NCBI GenBank assembly: GCA_030549335.1
Contig: CM060198.1
Coordinates: 46,279,353 to 46,343,352 of the forward strand
Reading direction: 5' to 3'
Length of the DNA: 64,000 nt
Source of the DNA: Pontederia crassipes
Taxonomy: Eukaryota > Streptophyta > Magnoliopsida > Commelinales > Pontederiaceae
Shown here: piece after piece, positions 22,262 through 33,551 of the stretch
How positions within the stretch are numbered: the first letter of the stretch is position 1
How the letters are laid out: every line of letters starts with the position of its first letter
The notes under the pieces: generated by a model
Told to the model about the DNA's origin: nothing
Databases searched by the model: none
What the model saw: the letters and a program-made list of their open reading frames with translations, nothing else
Made by a program: the position numbers and the translations under genes

Positions 22262-23645
22262 TTGCATATTGTTAAGGAGTTTCCATATGTGCTTCTAGAG
22301 GAGTCGTCAGGCCTGCCTCCTGATAGAGAGATAGAGTTCTCTATCGATTTTCTTCCTGGAACTACTCTCATTTCTAAAACTCCTTATCGTATGGAACTTG
22401 CAAAACTAAAAGAATTGAAAGGGCAGCTTCAAGAACTTTTAGATAAGTGTATCGCCTTGGGGAGCTCCGATGTTATTTGTTAAGAAGAAAGATGGGTCTC
22501 TCAAGTTGTGTATTGATTATAGACAATTAAATCAGGTGAAAGTGAAACACAAATATCCATTGTCGCGGATAGATGTTTTATTTGATCAACTACAAGATGC
22601 CTCAATATTCTCCAGGATCGATATCAGATCTAGATATCATCAACTTAAAATTAAGGAAGGCAATATTTTGAAGACTACATTCAAAACATGATACGACCAT
22701 TATGAGTTCTTGGTAATGTCATTTGGGCTAACTAATGCATTGACTGTTTTCATGGATATGATGAATCGGGTATTCAAGCCATTCTTGGATGAGTTTGTGA
22801 TCATTTTCATCGATGATATTCTGATATATTCCAAGAACCAAGAAGAACATGAAGAACACTTGACTATTCTGCAAATGCTCAAGGAACAAAAAATATATGC
22901 CAAGTTTAGCAAGTGTGTATTTTGGCTTGACATGGTAGTGTTTTTAAGCCATGTTGGATCCAAAGAAGGCATATTAATGGATCCATCTGAAATTGAGGCT
23001 ATAATTAATTGGTAGAGGCCAACTACTGTTACTGAAGTAAGAAGTTTCTTGGGGTTAGCAGGGTATTATAGAAGATTTGTTGAAGGATTTTCTTCTATTT
23101 TCACTCCTCTCACAAAGTTAACACACAAGAATACAAAATTTATATGGTTTGATGAATGTGAGAGAAGTTTTCGGGAACTCAAGAAGAGACTTACAAGCAC
23201 ACCTATCATAACAATTCCATTTGGCACCGATGAGTTTGTTATATATAGTGATGCTTGTCGCAAGGGCTTGGATTGTATTTTAATGCAAAATGGTCGTGTG
23301 GTCACGTATGCATGTAGACAACTAAAAGATTATGAGCAAAATTATCTTACACATGATTTAGAGCTTGATGACATAATCATTGCACTAAAAATTTAGAGGC
23401 ATTATTTGTATGGAGCAACATTTGAAATATTTACTGACCACAAAAGTTTGAAATACTTATTTTCACATAAGGAATTAAATATGAGACAGAGAAGATGGAT
23501 GGATTTGCTAAAGGACTACGACTACTCTATTCAATATCATCTGGGCAAAGTGAATACATTAGCAGATGCATTAAGGAGAAAGCCAGCCTTCTTAGCTAAC
23601 ATGATGGTTAGCGAATGGAAGCTCTTGGAAGAACTAAGGGATTAA
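22262..23645 (+). pseudogene. Gypsy reverse transcriptase and RNase H, with stops
   Basis: RT motifs in order are [44 protein letters not shown] and [11 protein letters not shown] (catalytic DD intact). The connection starts EVRSFLGLAGYYRRFVEGFS. RNase H is seen as VIYSDACRKGLDCILMQNGR and [13 protein letters not shown], ending near [16 protein letters not shown]. In-frame stops at about 22689, 23013 and 23394, and a frame change near 22470, disable it. Confidence 0.88.
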
Positions 23646-25111
23646 GGTTTCCAATATATAAAGAAGACTTCTAAGGGAATTTTAGCTATAATGAAGGTGG
23701 AACCCATATTGATACAAAGGATCAAAGAAGCTCAGCAAAAGAATCATAAGTTGTTAGTACTTCAAACCACAAGGAAAGGAGAACAAAACCCAGACTTTAA
23801 GATGCATGAAGATGGGATACTAAGGAGTGGGAATAGGATTTGCGTTCCTAATGATATTGAGTTGTGAAGAGTGATTTTAGAAGAAGCACATAGAACACCT
23901 TATAGTGTGCATCCAGACAATACAAAAATGTATTAAAGCTTGAAAAAGCATTATTAGTGGAGTGACATGAAGGACGTTGCTAAATTTATATCAAAATGTT
24001 TGACATTTCAACAAATCAAGGCAGAGCATAAGAAACCTGGAGATACTTTACAACCACTCCCTATTCATATGGAGATGGGAAGACGTAAACATGGATTTTA
24101 TCCAAGGACTACCCAGTACTAGTAAAGGGCACAACACAATATGAGCGATAGTGGATCGATTAATAAAATCGACTAACTTTATACCTATTAGGATGGACTA
24201 TTCCTTAAACAAGTTGGACAAATTTATATTCATGAGATTGTTTGAGTACATGGAGTTCCAACTAGAATTACCTTTGATCGAGATCCTCATTTCTCATCAC
24301 GTTTTTGTACGATGTTACAAGTAGCTTTGGGCACAAAGCTACAGTTTAGTTATGCCTTTCATCCTCAGATGGATGGACAATTAGAAGGGACTATTCATAC
24401 CCTAGAAGATATGCTTTGTGCAAGCGTTTTAGATTTTGGTGAAAATTGGGATGATTATATAACTCTTGCGAATTTGCTTACAATAATATCTATCATAGTA
24501 GTATTGAAATGGTACCATATGAGGCATTGTATGAAAGAAGTTGTAGGTCCCCTATTTGCTGGGAATAATTTGGTGGAAAATAAATAATAGGTCCGATGTT
24601 AGTTCAAACCACTACTAAGAAGATCAAGGTCACTTAGGAAAAGCTTAAGGCGACATAAAATAGACAAAAAAGTTATGCTCATAATCGTTGAAGTCCTCTT
24701 GAGTTTCAGCAAGGAGATCATGTTTTCTTAAAGGTATCTAGATCAAAATGTGTCACAAGGTTCGAAAAGAAAGGAGAACTAAGTCCGCGATACATAGGAC
24801 CATTCGAAATACTCAAGCGAGTTGGATTGGTTGCTTATCATTTGGCCCTACCTCCTCATATGGAAAATGTGCATTATGTATTTCATGTATCTATGCTATG
24901 GAGGTATGAGCCAAATCCATCACATGTAGTCGAATATGAGCCCATTGACTGGAAGGAAGACATGTCGTATATCGAATGACCGATCCAATTTTGGATTGAA
25001 AGAAACAAGCGTTTCGATTTTGTCTTGTGGCAACACCATAATGTTGAGGAAGACACATGGGAGGCGGAGCAAGATATGCGTGAGCGATATCCCTATTTGT
25101 TTGGTCACTAA
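23646..25111 (+). pseudogene. Gypsy integrase with chromodomain-like tail, degraded
   Basis: The zinc-binding region (EAHRTPYSVHP ... CLTFQQIKAEH) has lost one Cys (CX2C has become CX2F). Core fragments include MDFIQGLPST (near 24092) and TKLQFSYAFHPQMDGQ (near 24330). The C-terminal region reads through FHVSMLWRYEPNPSHV to a chromodomain-like HHNVEEDTWEAEQDM ending YPYLFGH at about 25108. This tail is characteristic of chromoviruses such as Tekay/Del, which use it to choose chromatin targets. Frameshifts and stops occur throughout. Confidence 0.82.
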
Positions 25112-25130
25112 GGTACGCTAAATTTCGAGG

Positions 25131-25144
25131 AAATGGGGGTAGAA
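25131..25144 (+). promoter_or_regulatory. Polypurine tract of the Tekay-like element
   Basis: A purine-rich run (gaggaaatgggggtagaa) lies directly upstream of the 3' LTR start. Confidence 0.75.
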
Positions 25145-28137
25145 TGTAATATTCCTAACTTAATTATGCATGATTAGATGTATTAATGTGATGCTATATT
25201 ATGTTATTGATAATAATTATGAATGTGATGTTAAGACTTATATTTCAATGTCAACTATTGGAGTGCGAAAACGATAGAAATTTACTTAAGACATGAAAAT
25301 ATGATTTTCGAAAAAAGTAGAAATTTGAAAAATTAAAGCCCCGGTAATTATTCTTATATATCAAAGAATTATAAAGGTGATTTGTAATAATTTTTAAGAG
25401 GTATTTTTGTTAGGTAAAACATGGATACAAAATTGGAAAATATGTAAAATTGTGATTTTTGTTCCTCGGACAAAAAAATAGATTTCGATTCTTTAGTTAT
25501 TAATTTTTCTAAATATTTTATTTGAATCCAAATGGGGGATAATTTCTTATTTACATGTAGAAATTCAAATAGAGGAATGCAAAGCCATTTACTTAAATGG
25601 CATTACATGTGAATAAGTCATGGTTCAAGGGCATTTTTGGTAGGGACTTATACAACAGTTTAACTCGGTTATTCCTTCTATTTGATCCTTATCCTTCTAT
25701 CTTTTACCACCTCCTTCTGCCCTTTTCACCATCCTTGTCCGAAAGCTAAAGCAAAGAGAAAATCTTACTACATCTTGAAGAAACTTGGAGGAAGAGAAGG
25801 GGAATTAGGGTTATGCTTGTGGTAAGTTCATAGTTAATTCTTGTTTCATTTTAGTTGCATAAATACCTAATTAGGGTCCTTTTGAAAATCCCTCATCTTG
25901 TTGATTTTCGGATCTTAGCTAATCATGGGACAAAACTCATGTTGTTCATGTGCAGGATTAACCCTATCCATGTTCAATCAGTTCTTGAATTTTTAGTTAC
26001 ATATTTCCATACTTTCAAGTAGTCCAAAAATTATGTAATTTGCTATGATTGACCCTCTCTGAGTCTGCTTTCATTGAGCTTTGGAATCAAGTTAATTAGA
26101 TGTCTGTAAAGAAAGTTATGTTATCTTCTTTAAGGTGTTACCATTTTGTCCGCCAAAACTGTTATTCGATCTTTTAAATTACGTATCAAATTCAATATAA
26201 ATGTGCAGTGAACATTATAAATATTTTACCGAGACTTGCTCAATTTGTCAGGATGAAACTTAGGGCAGATTATGCTAATATTTGTTAAATTTATTGTGCT
26301 CAGTACAGATAGATATAAATTCAAGTCATTTTATGACCCCAGAAGTCTACTATTAGTGAAAATAAGTACCAGAACAAAGAATGTTTATTATTTTATATAA
26401 ATCATAAAAGTAAGGTCTTTCAGACTGCCAGAACACAAAAATAATAAAAAAGTTAGGCTGAGTGTTGATTTTTCTTAGAACAAATTATAACGAAATAGGA
26501 AATGAAACCTTTACAAATTGATGGTCCAGTAATTTGGAAGTAAGAAAAAAATGGGATGATGTCATTTGGTTATGTATTCCAGAAGATATGGATTCTTTTT
26601 TACTATGTATACAATCTGTCATATTATAAGGCTAATCCTTATGACAAATTGTTGCTTAGGTTATAAGAATTAATGCATGAGTATCATGAAATCTTTTCAA
26701 TTATTTATGTTTCATGTATGATATGTTTGTGTTCAGATTGTACCTCACTATTATTGTTATAGGAGTAGAAGAGTAAAATAGTGAAAAGGGGAAGGAAAAT
26801 TTTTGTTAGCAGTTGGTTTCTCCTACTCTATGTATTCACTTCTTTTGAATTCGGGGTGTCATTTTGTATGAAAAGTATGTTGGAATGATTGATTAAATGA
26901 TGATTCAATTGAAATGCATATGTGGTATGTTATGGATCGAAGTTATGAAATGTAATCCTATTGAATTTGAATGAGTGTTCGATATGATTCATCTTATGAT
27001 ATTTGAGTTATAAGATATGATTCATCTTTTGATAGTTGATACAAAATTTTTATATAATGAATCATGCATCTACTTCTGCCTACATCTGCATGTATGATGG
27101 TTGAAGCTAAGTGTTACATCTTTGGTCACGATGGGAGTCACCTCTAGAATTCAATACATCATTTCTGGGATGAGATAGACTGGAGCTAAGTGCCATGCGG
27201 AGCTAAGTGCTACATCATGAAGAGTCGCGATGGGAGCTACCTTTAGAATCCGTAGGGGCCACCTCTAGAATCCATATATCACTATATGATATGTTCCCCG
27301 AAAAGGATGAGGTTGAATGAAGCTAAGTGCTACATCGCTGATCACGATGGAAGCTACCTTTAGAATCCGTAGGGGCCACCTCTAGAATCCATATATCACT
27401 ATATGATATGTTCCCCGAAAAGGATGAGGTTGAATGAAGCTAAGTGCTACATCGCTGATCACGATGGGAGCCACCTTTAGAATCCACCTATTAGCCACTG
27501 GCCAGTTGGTGATCCGTGCATTCATATGAGAATGTTGCATTCATCCGTTTGAGATTTGTTATATGATTCTAAATGTGAAGTGAATGTTATGTACATTCTG
27601 TTTGATTATAAAAGTTGTTGTTATGTATGCCATTAGATATGTCTTACTATCCATTGTCTCTCTAAATTTATTAGATGGTAACACATAGCTTACGTGTTAT
27701 CAATTTACTGAGCTATTACTTGCTCACATTGTTGTTGTACACTTTTTCAGATCAGTTGAACTTTTGGGATCGCGAGAAACTAGACTTAGCAGGGTATTGA
27801 GAAATCATGTGCCTCATTGCGCGTACTAGATAGAAGACTTGTAAATCTCATATCCCTCTGTTGGAATATTGAGTGAGTTTGATGTGATGTCTACATGAAA
27901 ATACTTTTGTATCTTGTAAAATAAAAATATTTTATGACTATGTGGCTGTATGTGCCCTAGGATTTGTTAAATGATAAATATAAACTGCGTGGTTTGATTA
28001 TGTGTATTATCACTTTCTTATATTATATAGAGGAGTTATGCACAATTTTTTTTTGAAAAAAGAAAGAAAATTATTTGATCTTTCATAATAAGTCGCCAGC
28101 ACTGATTTAAACAACGATTTAAATTGGGGTCGTGACA
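25145..28137 (+). repeat. 3' LTR of the Tekay-like element
   Basis: It runs from TGTAATATTCC to GTCGTGACA, 2993 bp, uninterrupted. It serves as the reference for the broken 5' LTR. Confidence 0.9.
27235..27470 (+). repeat. Tandem repeat of about 117 bp in the 3' LTR
   Basis: A unit starting agctacctttagaatccgta at 27235 repeats at about 27352, and a third partial copy begins near 27469. Units are nearly identical and contain gctaagtgctacatcgctga. Confidence 0.88.
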
Positions 28138-28142
28138 CTCGC

Positions 28143-28914
28143 TCTCACGATGAACAACATCCGAATGCTAAGTAGCGCTCTCGCACATGGCTAACAATTG
28201 GACTCTCTCAAGTTGGGATGTCCATCAAATCTTTTCTATAGATACTCTCATGAATATAGATGAGTAGATTGATGTGCCGACTTCTCTATGTGGATGGTTG
28301 AGTTGACACCCTTTGCACCTTCCAATCCAGAAGATCTCAAAGTGAAAACCAGAATCCAACCAACCCTCAGTCGTATTGGATTCCTGCCTATGGTGATAAA
28401 CCCTCTCCGATTGAGACCTTCTACCTTGGAGAATGACGAAACTTGGAATGTCGGTCCTTCAAGACATCTCAGTTGCGGGCCATCTCTAGCGCGACCTCTT
28501 GGCCCACTGGCAAAAGCGTAAGGATCGAAAAACCCCTCTCGGCTTGAGATGTCATTTGATTCGTTAAGGCCAAGGAAGATTAGAAAATATATATCAACAG
28601 AGGAGCTCGAAAGTTACTCGAGTTCGCCTCTTAGAGTGCTTAAATATGCAATGTGTGACACTTATATTATTCTTGATTCATCTTCCCACCTTTCAGTATG
28701 CATACGACACTCAGGTTGTCACATACCCTCTCGGGCAAGGATTATCAATGTTGCGAAAAGTCTGAACAAATAAATTACCATTTATGATATTGAAAATCCA
28801 ATGATTGATAATTAGAAAACCCAATCTGTCACAAAGAAAGAACTCTACTTCAACTCATCGCCTCTCGACAAATAAAGCTAAGCAGGGAGTTAGAATTCCC
28901 TCTTGGGAGGTGAT
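28143..28914. other. Unassigned flank between gypsy and Sirevirus insertions
   Basis: No recognisable protein is present. Short open frames (for example 28288-28521) lack domain-like features and are probably chance. The sequence continues at 31060 if the Sirevirus copy is removed. Confidence 0.35.
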
Positions 28915-28919
28915 GGATT

Positions 28920-29054
28920 TCTAGGATCACAAGGCACCAAGATGGAGGATGAATTGATGTTCAATTGAAAATATCGATTTTATGAAAATCATCATGGAAG
29001 TTTAAAATCGATTCGTTAATATTTAAACCAACACAAAAGCGATCATATCACATG
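28920..29054 (-). repeat. 3' LTR remnant
   Basis: It matches the terminal part of 29875-31054 (from cggaagc-type text to the end TGATCCTAGA). Similarity stops at cacatg at 29054, where gag sequence begins. Confidence 0.8.
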
Positions 29055-29860
29055 TAAATACAATCAATTTTGTATTCTCAACTCTTAAAGATTCATAAGA
29101 TGCACAAGATAATGAAAGAGAATCATTTTTCCTTTTTAAGGTATCTATTTGAACTAAGCATGCATCATTTTCCTTTTTGAGAGAATCATAATTATTTTTC
29201 ATAATATGAAAATCATTTATTAAAGTCTTATGTTTTAGTACGAGAGAAAGTTGCTTTTGAATAAGAGAAGCAAATTCTTTATGAACATAAAAAATGATAT
29301 CAACATCATTATCACTATCACGAGAAGAATAAGATGAAGTTGATGTTACCTCATCATCCTCACTTTTTGCCATTAAGCATAACACTTCATCTTTGGATGT
29401 CGTGGATGTAGAACTATTGTTTTTTTTCATTGTCCACATCCAATGTGCTCTTTTTGTCAAAGTCACTCCCTTCATAACTATCTAACAAAACATGCCAAAT
29501 CGCATGAGAAGTGGAGCATTTAAAAATAAAACTCATGCCATAAAAATCCAAAGAGGAGTAAAAAATATTTTTGGCATTGTAGTCAAAATTTTCAATCGTC
29601 ATTTGGAGATCATCCTATTCAAAGAAAAAAAATCAATGGAAACACCATTTAAAATCTTCTTTGACTTTTGAAAACCATTTCTATAACTTCTCACATATCA
29701 AAATCAATGGAACATGAATATGCCTTCATTCTAATTTTCCAAGAAGCAAAAGAATAGTCTTGAAAACTCGGTGGGTAAAAAATGGAAGATCTTTCTCCAA
29801 AAAATGATGCCATGCTCTAAAAGTTAGTTAAATCTTAAAAAATGAAATAAGAGAAAACTT
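29055..29860 (-). pseudogene. Sirevirus-type gag, truncated
   Basis: The minus strand reads an N-terminal part (MASFFGERSSIFYPPSFQDY, SFASWKIRMKAYSCSIDFDM), then HAIWHVLLDSYEGSDFDKK. It then joins the acidic DEVLCLMAKSEDDEV region and a coiled-coil-like segment (KHKTLINDFHIMKNNYDSL). The middle gag and the zinc knuckle are missing. It is related to, but clearly diverged from, the gag at 13373 and 16780. Confidence 0.75.
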
Positions 29861-29873
29861 GCTCCGATACTAA
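29861..29873 (-). promoter_or_regulatory. Degenerate primer-binding site
   Basis: The minus strand reads ttagtatcggagc next to the LTR end, close to the initiator-Met type site. Confidence 0.7.
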
Positions 29874-29874
29874 T

Positions 29875-31054
29875 TGTAGGATCACAAGACAACAAGAGAG
29901 GAGGTGAATTGGTGTTAAATCGAAAATATCAATTTTACAAAAATCATCACGAAAGCTTAAAATTAATTCGTTAAAATTTAAACCAACACATAAGCGATCA
30001 TATCACATGCATAATAAGATAGGAAGGAGAGGGAGAGAGAAAGACAAACACAAGATGCACGGTGGTTTGTTGATGAGATTCGACCACAGCATGACCTACG
30101 TCCTACTCCGACTTCTCAACCTCGAGACCACCAGAGATTTTACTAAACACTCTTCCTTCGTTCCAAATGAGACAAGGAAGAAATCCTTTACAACACCACA
30201 TTTTCTTCGTTCTGCACTACTGATCGACCGGTCCACGTGATCGTTTGAAAAAACTGACCGATGGTGCATTTTCTGTATTTTTTGTGTTGATCGGTCGATC
30301 AGTGCATCAATCGACATGTTCTCAACATCCTGCTATTCAAACTGGGCATTTCTTACACTGATCGATCGGTGTGCCTAACCGGTCGACCAGTATTCTAGCC
30401 GCCGGTCGACCGCCCTACACTATTTTAAGCATAACTTTTTGTACAGTTATCCAAATTAGATAATTTTTTATTTTATGATAAGCTAATAGAATTTTATACA
30501 ATTTTGATATTCATAATTCATCCAAAATCTAATGAGACCATAGACAAATATTGATTCAAAGTTTAGTATACAAAATTGTCCATTTCAAATAAAACATTTT
30601 AGACCTCTATTCGTTTATACATAACTTTTCATACCAGTATCCAAATGAGATGATATTTGATCCTATGCAAAGTTAACAACATTATCTATAACTTTTATAT
30701 CACTTCCTTGATCCAAATCTCATGATAGGATACTCAACTATTAAGTGCAAGTTTAGCACATAAAATAAACTTCAAATTTAACTTTTTCAGTTTTACTTAA
30801 ACATAACTTTTTATGTGGTTGTCCAAATGAGGTGATTCTTGATCCTCTGCAAAGATAAGAGAATTACTTATAATTTTATATTTATCCATTAATGTAAATC
30901 GCGTGGGAACATAAATAAATATTAATCCAAAGTTTACTTCATGAAGCAACTCATTTCTATTTAATTTTTTTGGCATTTTAAATATAACTTTAATCTTTCA
31001 AGGTTTGTATCATCAAAACATAATAATATAGGGCATAAAAATTTTGCTCTAACA
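29875..31054 (-). repeat. 5' LTR of the deleted Sirevirus copy
   Basis: The minus strand runs TGTTAGAGCAAAAT to GTGATCCTACA, 1180 bp. It contains GGTCGACC-like palindromes at 30220-30410, as in the other copies. Confidence 0.85.
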
Positions 31055-33551
31055 GGATTGGTATTCCAGCTCAATCATAAAACATAACTCAACAAAACCA
31101 ATCAAGCTTGGAAAATAAACAATACAAATAGATAATAGAAAGCAAGAAGTTGGCATGTTGTATATTATGAAACTAGGTATCAAAATGAAGAACAAAACAT
31201 CCCAAAATCAAAACTTCCCCAGTGCTAGCTGGCTACTTAGTTACACATTGTTCAAACGAGTGATACAACACTTGGAATACATTCTTCCATTGAATCGAAA
31301 ATGTTTATTCAAAGAAAAACTCCTGCTCTCCTCCTCCACCTTTTGCCTCCTTTCCTCTCAATGATGATGTCCCCTGCCTTTTTACCTTGCCATCCTTTTA
31401 AAGCCCTTTTCCTTTCAGCTGTCCTCTCACTTTTTCTTCTTTTGCCTTTTAGTGCCCTCCAAATTGTTCCTAGGAAGCTTCCTCCCTGTCACTCGTATAA
31501 AAGTTGTCGGCTTGTCCCTTGGGACAATGTATGGTGGTGAACCGACTGCTTTGTTGTGTTAATATTGCCTAGGAAGCTGAGCGGGGGCAGAAGTCGACTA
31601 GGTACCCTCAACTGCTGCAAGATATTGTTCCTTGTGATTGGTTTTGAAGCTTTGCAGAAAAATAAGGCACAAGAAAACACGCAAATTAAGCCTTTTATAA
31701 TAGACATGCAGAAGATGTGGAGAAATTATAAAATTTGTGCATTCGAAGATAATGCACACATTTAAAGTTAAAAAAAACATATATAGGATAGATGCACGCC
31801 AAATGAGAGTGAAATCATATAAAAGTTTCTCCATGTCAAATTCCTCTAAACTTAAGATTTTTGCTTGTCCTCAACCAATGGTTAAAGACTTAGAAACTTA
31901 AATCACATTATGGATGACTACATATCACTCTGGCCCTCAACCCACCCCACTCCTCTTGAGCATCTTTTAGTTGTTTAAACATCTTTGAAAGACCTTGACC
32001 TTGAGACCACAGAAACCATTGCACTAATGGGAGCTAAGTGCTACCTTATTGAATAATGAACTACATAACTGCTGTCTAAGAACATACATTGCCAATTAGA
32101 TTTCATCAATGTGAAAAGATTTAGCTGGCACATATCAAGAGATTCCCTATCCATGGGGCTTACTAGAACCTATTTCTGATCTTCATTTAATTCAATTTAG
32201 TTCAACTGTAGCAAGTGGAGAGAGATATGAGTAGTTATTCATTTTTTTAGAAGGCCCACAGTCCTCCCCACTTTTTCTTTTGTGGAATACTTGGGTGATG
32301 TGCTTGGGGTTTTATATGATTTTGGTCTCGAATTAGAATTATATTATAAAATTTTCATCTTTCTAGTTCAGGATGTTTAGGGGGATTGAGCTTAGTACTA
32401 GAGGTTCAAAAATGTCATCAATAATGTTCTTTAACTAGAGGTTGAATACAAGAAAAGTAATTACTGGGGTTTCTAAACAATATTCAAAAGCTAATAGGAA
32501 TCAATTTTAGGGTTTTGAAAAACTACTGGACATATTGCGCACAATGGTATGTCTATATCAAGTATATAATTTAAGTTTAGGGATCATATCATTGTGGCTC
32601 CCCCAGACTTAAACGCAACATTGTCCTCAATGTTATCTATGCTCGGGAGAAACCTGAATAGTTTTGCTTCCAGATCATCTTATTGTTGCACCGCAGCTTG
32701 TGAATCTGTAGAGAAAGATCAGTAAAAAGTGGATGCAACTCTGGGTTCGAAATCTCGGACAGAGGTGGGCAGGTTCATTTGCAAGGGTGTCCAAGGATTT
32801 TTGTTTATGTTGGAGGCTATCTGTAGGTGCAGCTTGAGATTGGTTGGAGGTGAGGAGGCGGCGACTAAAGTGGAAGTTTCTCTTGGAGGGGAAGTATGTC
32901 CCAACACCACTTCGTGGGATGGCGATTGTTGATTCGAAGCTTCGGAGTTTCTTTATTGTTGCTCATCAGTGGGGTCATCAAGCTCTATTGGACAGTTTGG
33001 TCCACTAGCACTTCTGCTCGTCACCGCGATCTCCAATGAACACCGTGAGATTGATTCCTCATCATTACCATGGTGAGGTTTGTGGGATGGTGGGGAAATA
33101 GAGATGACCCAATGAAATATGATGAATAGGGTGGAGAAAGATTAGGGTAAGGATGATGGAGAAAGAGGGAATGGTATATGACAGGACATTGCCTCGGGTA
33201 GTGGGTAGGGTAGTGAGTGATGGCGGTAGTGGGGTGACGGCACGTGGCAGATTGGATCACTAGGGAACAAATAAATAAGAGCGCCTGAGGAAAGGTTCCT
33301 TTTGAATTCTAAAATATATTTGCCTCTGCCTCATGCACATCGACTTCTCCCTCCATTTCTTCATAAATGTCATGCATACTCTGAGGTGCTTGTGTCCTCC
33401 TACACACTTGTGTCTTCCTATACATATGTATTACCTGTTGAGGGTCATTTATTTCTATAGTCACAAAGTAGAAAAAATGTTTGTGGCTTGAATTGCCCCC
33501 CAATAAGTGTCTTTGGTTATTGTCGTTGGCTTGACATTTTTGCTAGTTTAG
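31055..33551 (-). mobile_element. Athila-like element, 3' noncoding part
   Basis: On the minus strand, downstream of the integrase end, the text near 32635-32595 reads attgaggacaatgttgcg then ttaagtctgggggagcc. This motif sits after pol in many Athila/Tat elements. No env-like frame is convincing, and LTR boundaries were not found. Open frames at 31301-31540 and 32719-32932 look like chance. Confidence 0.5.

Larger units (their letters stand above)
6411..28137 (+). mobile_element. Ty3-gypsy chromovirus, Tekay/Del-like, with nested insertions
   Basis: The outer ends are TGTAATATCC at 6411 and GTCGTGACA ending at 28137. The 5-bp duplication ctcgc flanks both (6406-6410 and 28138-28142). Internal order is PBS, gag, protease, RT, RNase H, integrase, chromodomain-like tail, PPT and 3' LTR, all on the plus strand. 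By eye the first 200 bp of the two LTRs differ at about 15 positions, so the insertion is not recent. The 5' LTR is broken by a Sirevirus fragment with a Helitron and by a tandem Sirevirus element. Many stops make it non-autonomous now. Confidence 0.9.
28920..31054 (-). mobile_element. Internally deleted Sirevirus-like element, antisense
   Basis: Flanked by ggatt on both sides (28915-28919 and 31055-31059). In element order it has a full 5' LTR (31054 to 29875), a degenerate PBS, a partial gag, then only the last 135 bp of the 3' LTR (29054 to 28920). Everything from mid-gag through most of the 3' LTR is missing, yet the outer ends and target duplication are intact. Confidence 0.87.

Noticed and set aside
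31301-31540. Leucine-rich hydrophobic open frame as a possible env-like gene
   Set aside because: It is on the strand opposite to the Athila element and its composition follows a CT-rich stretch.
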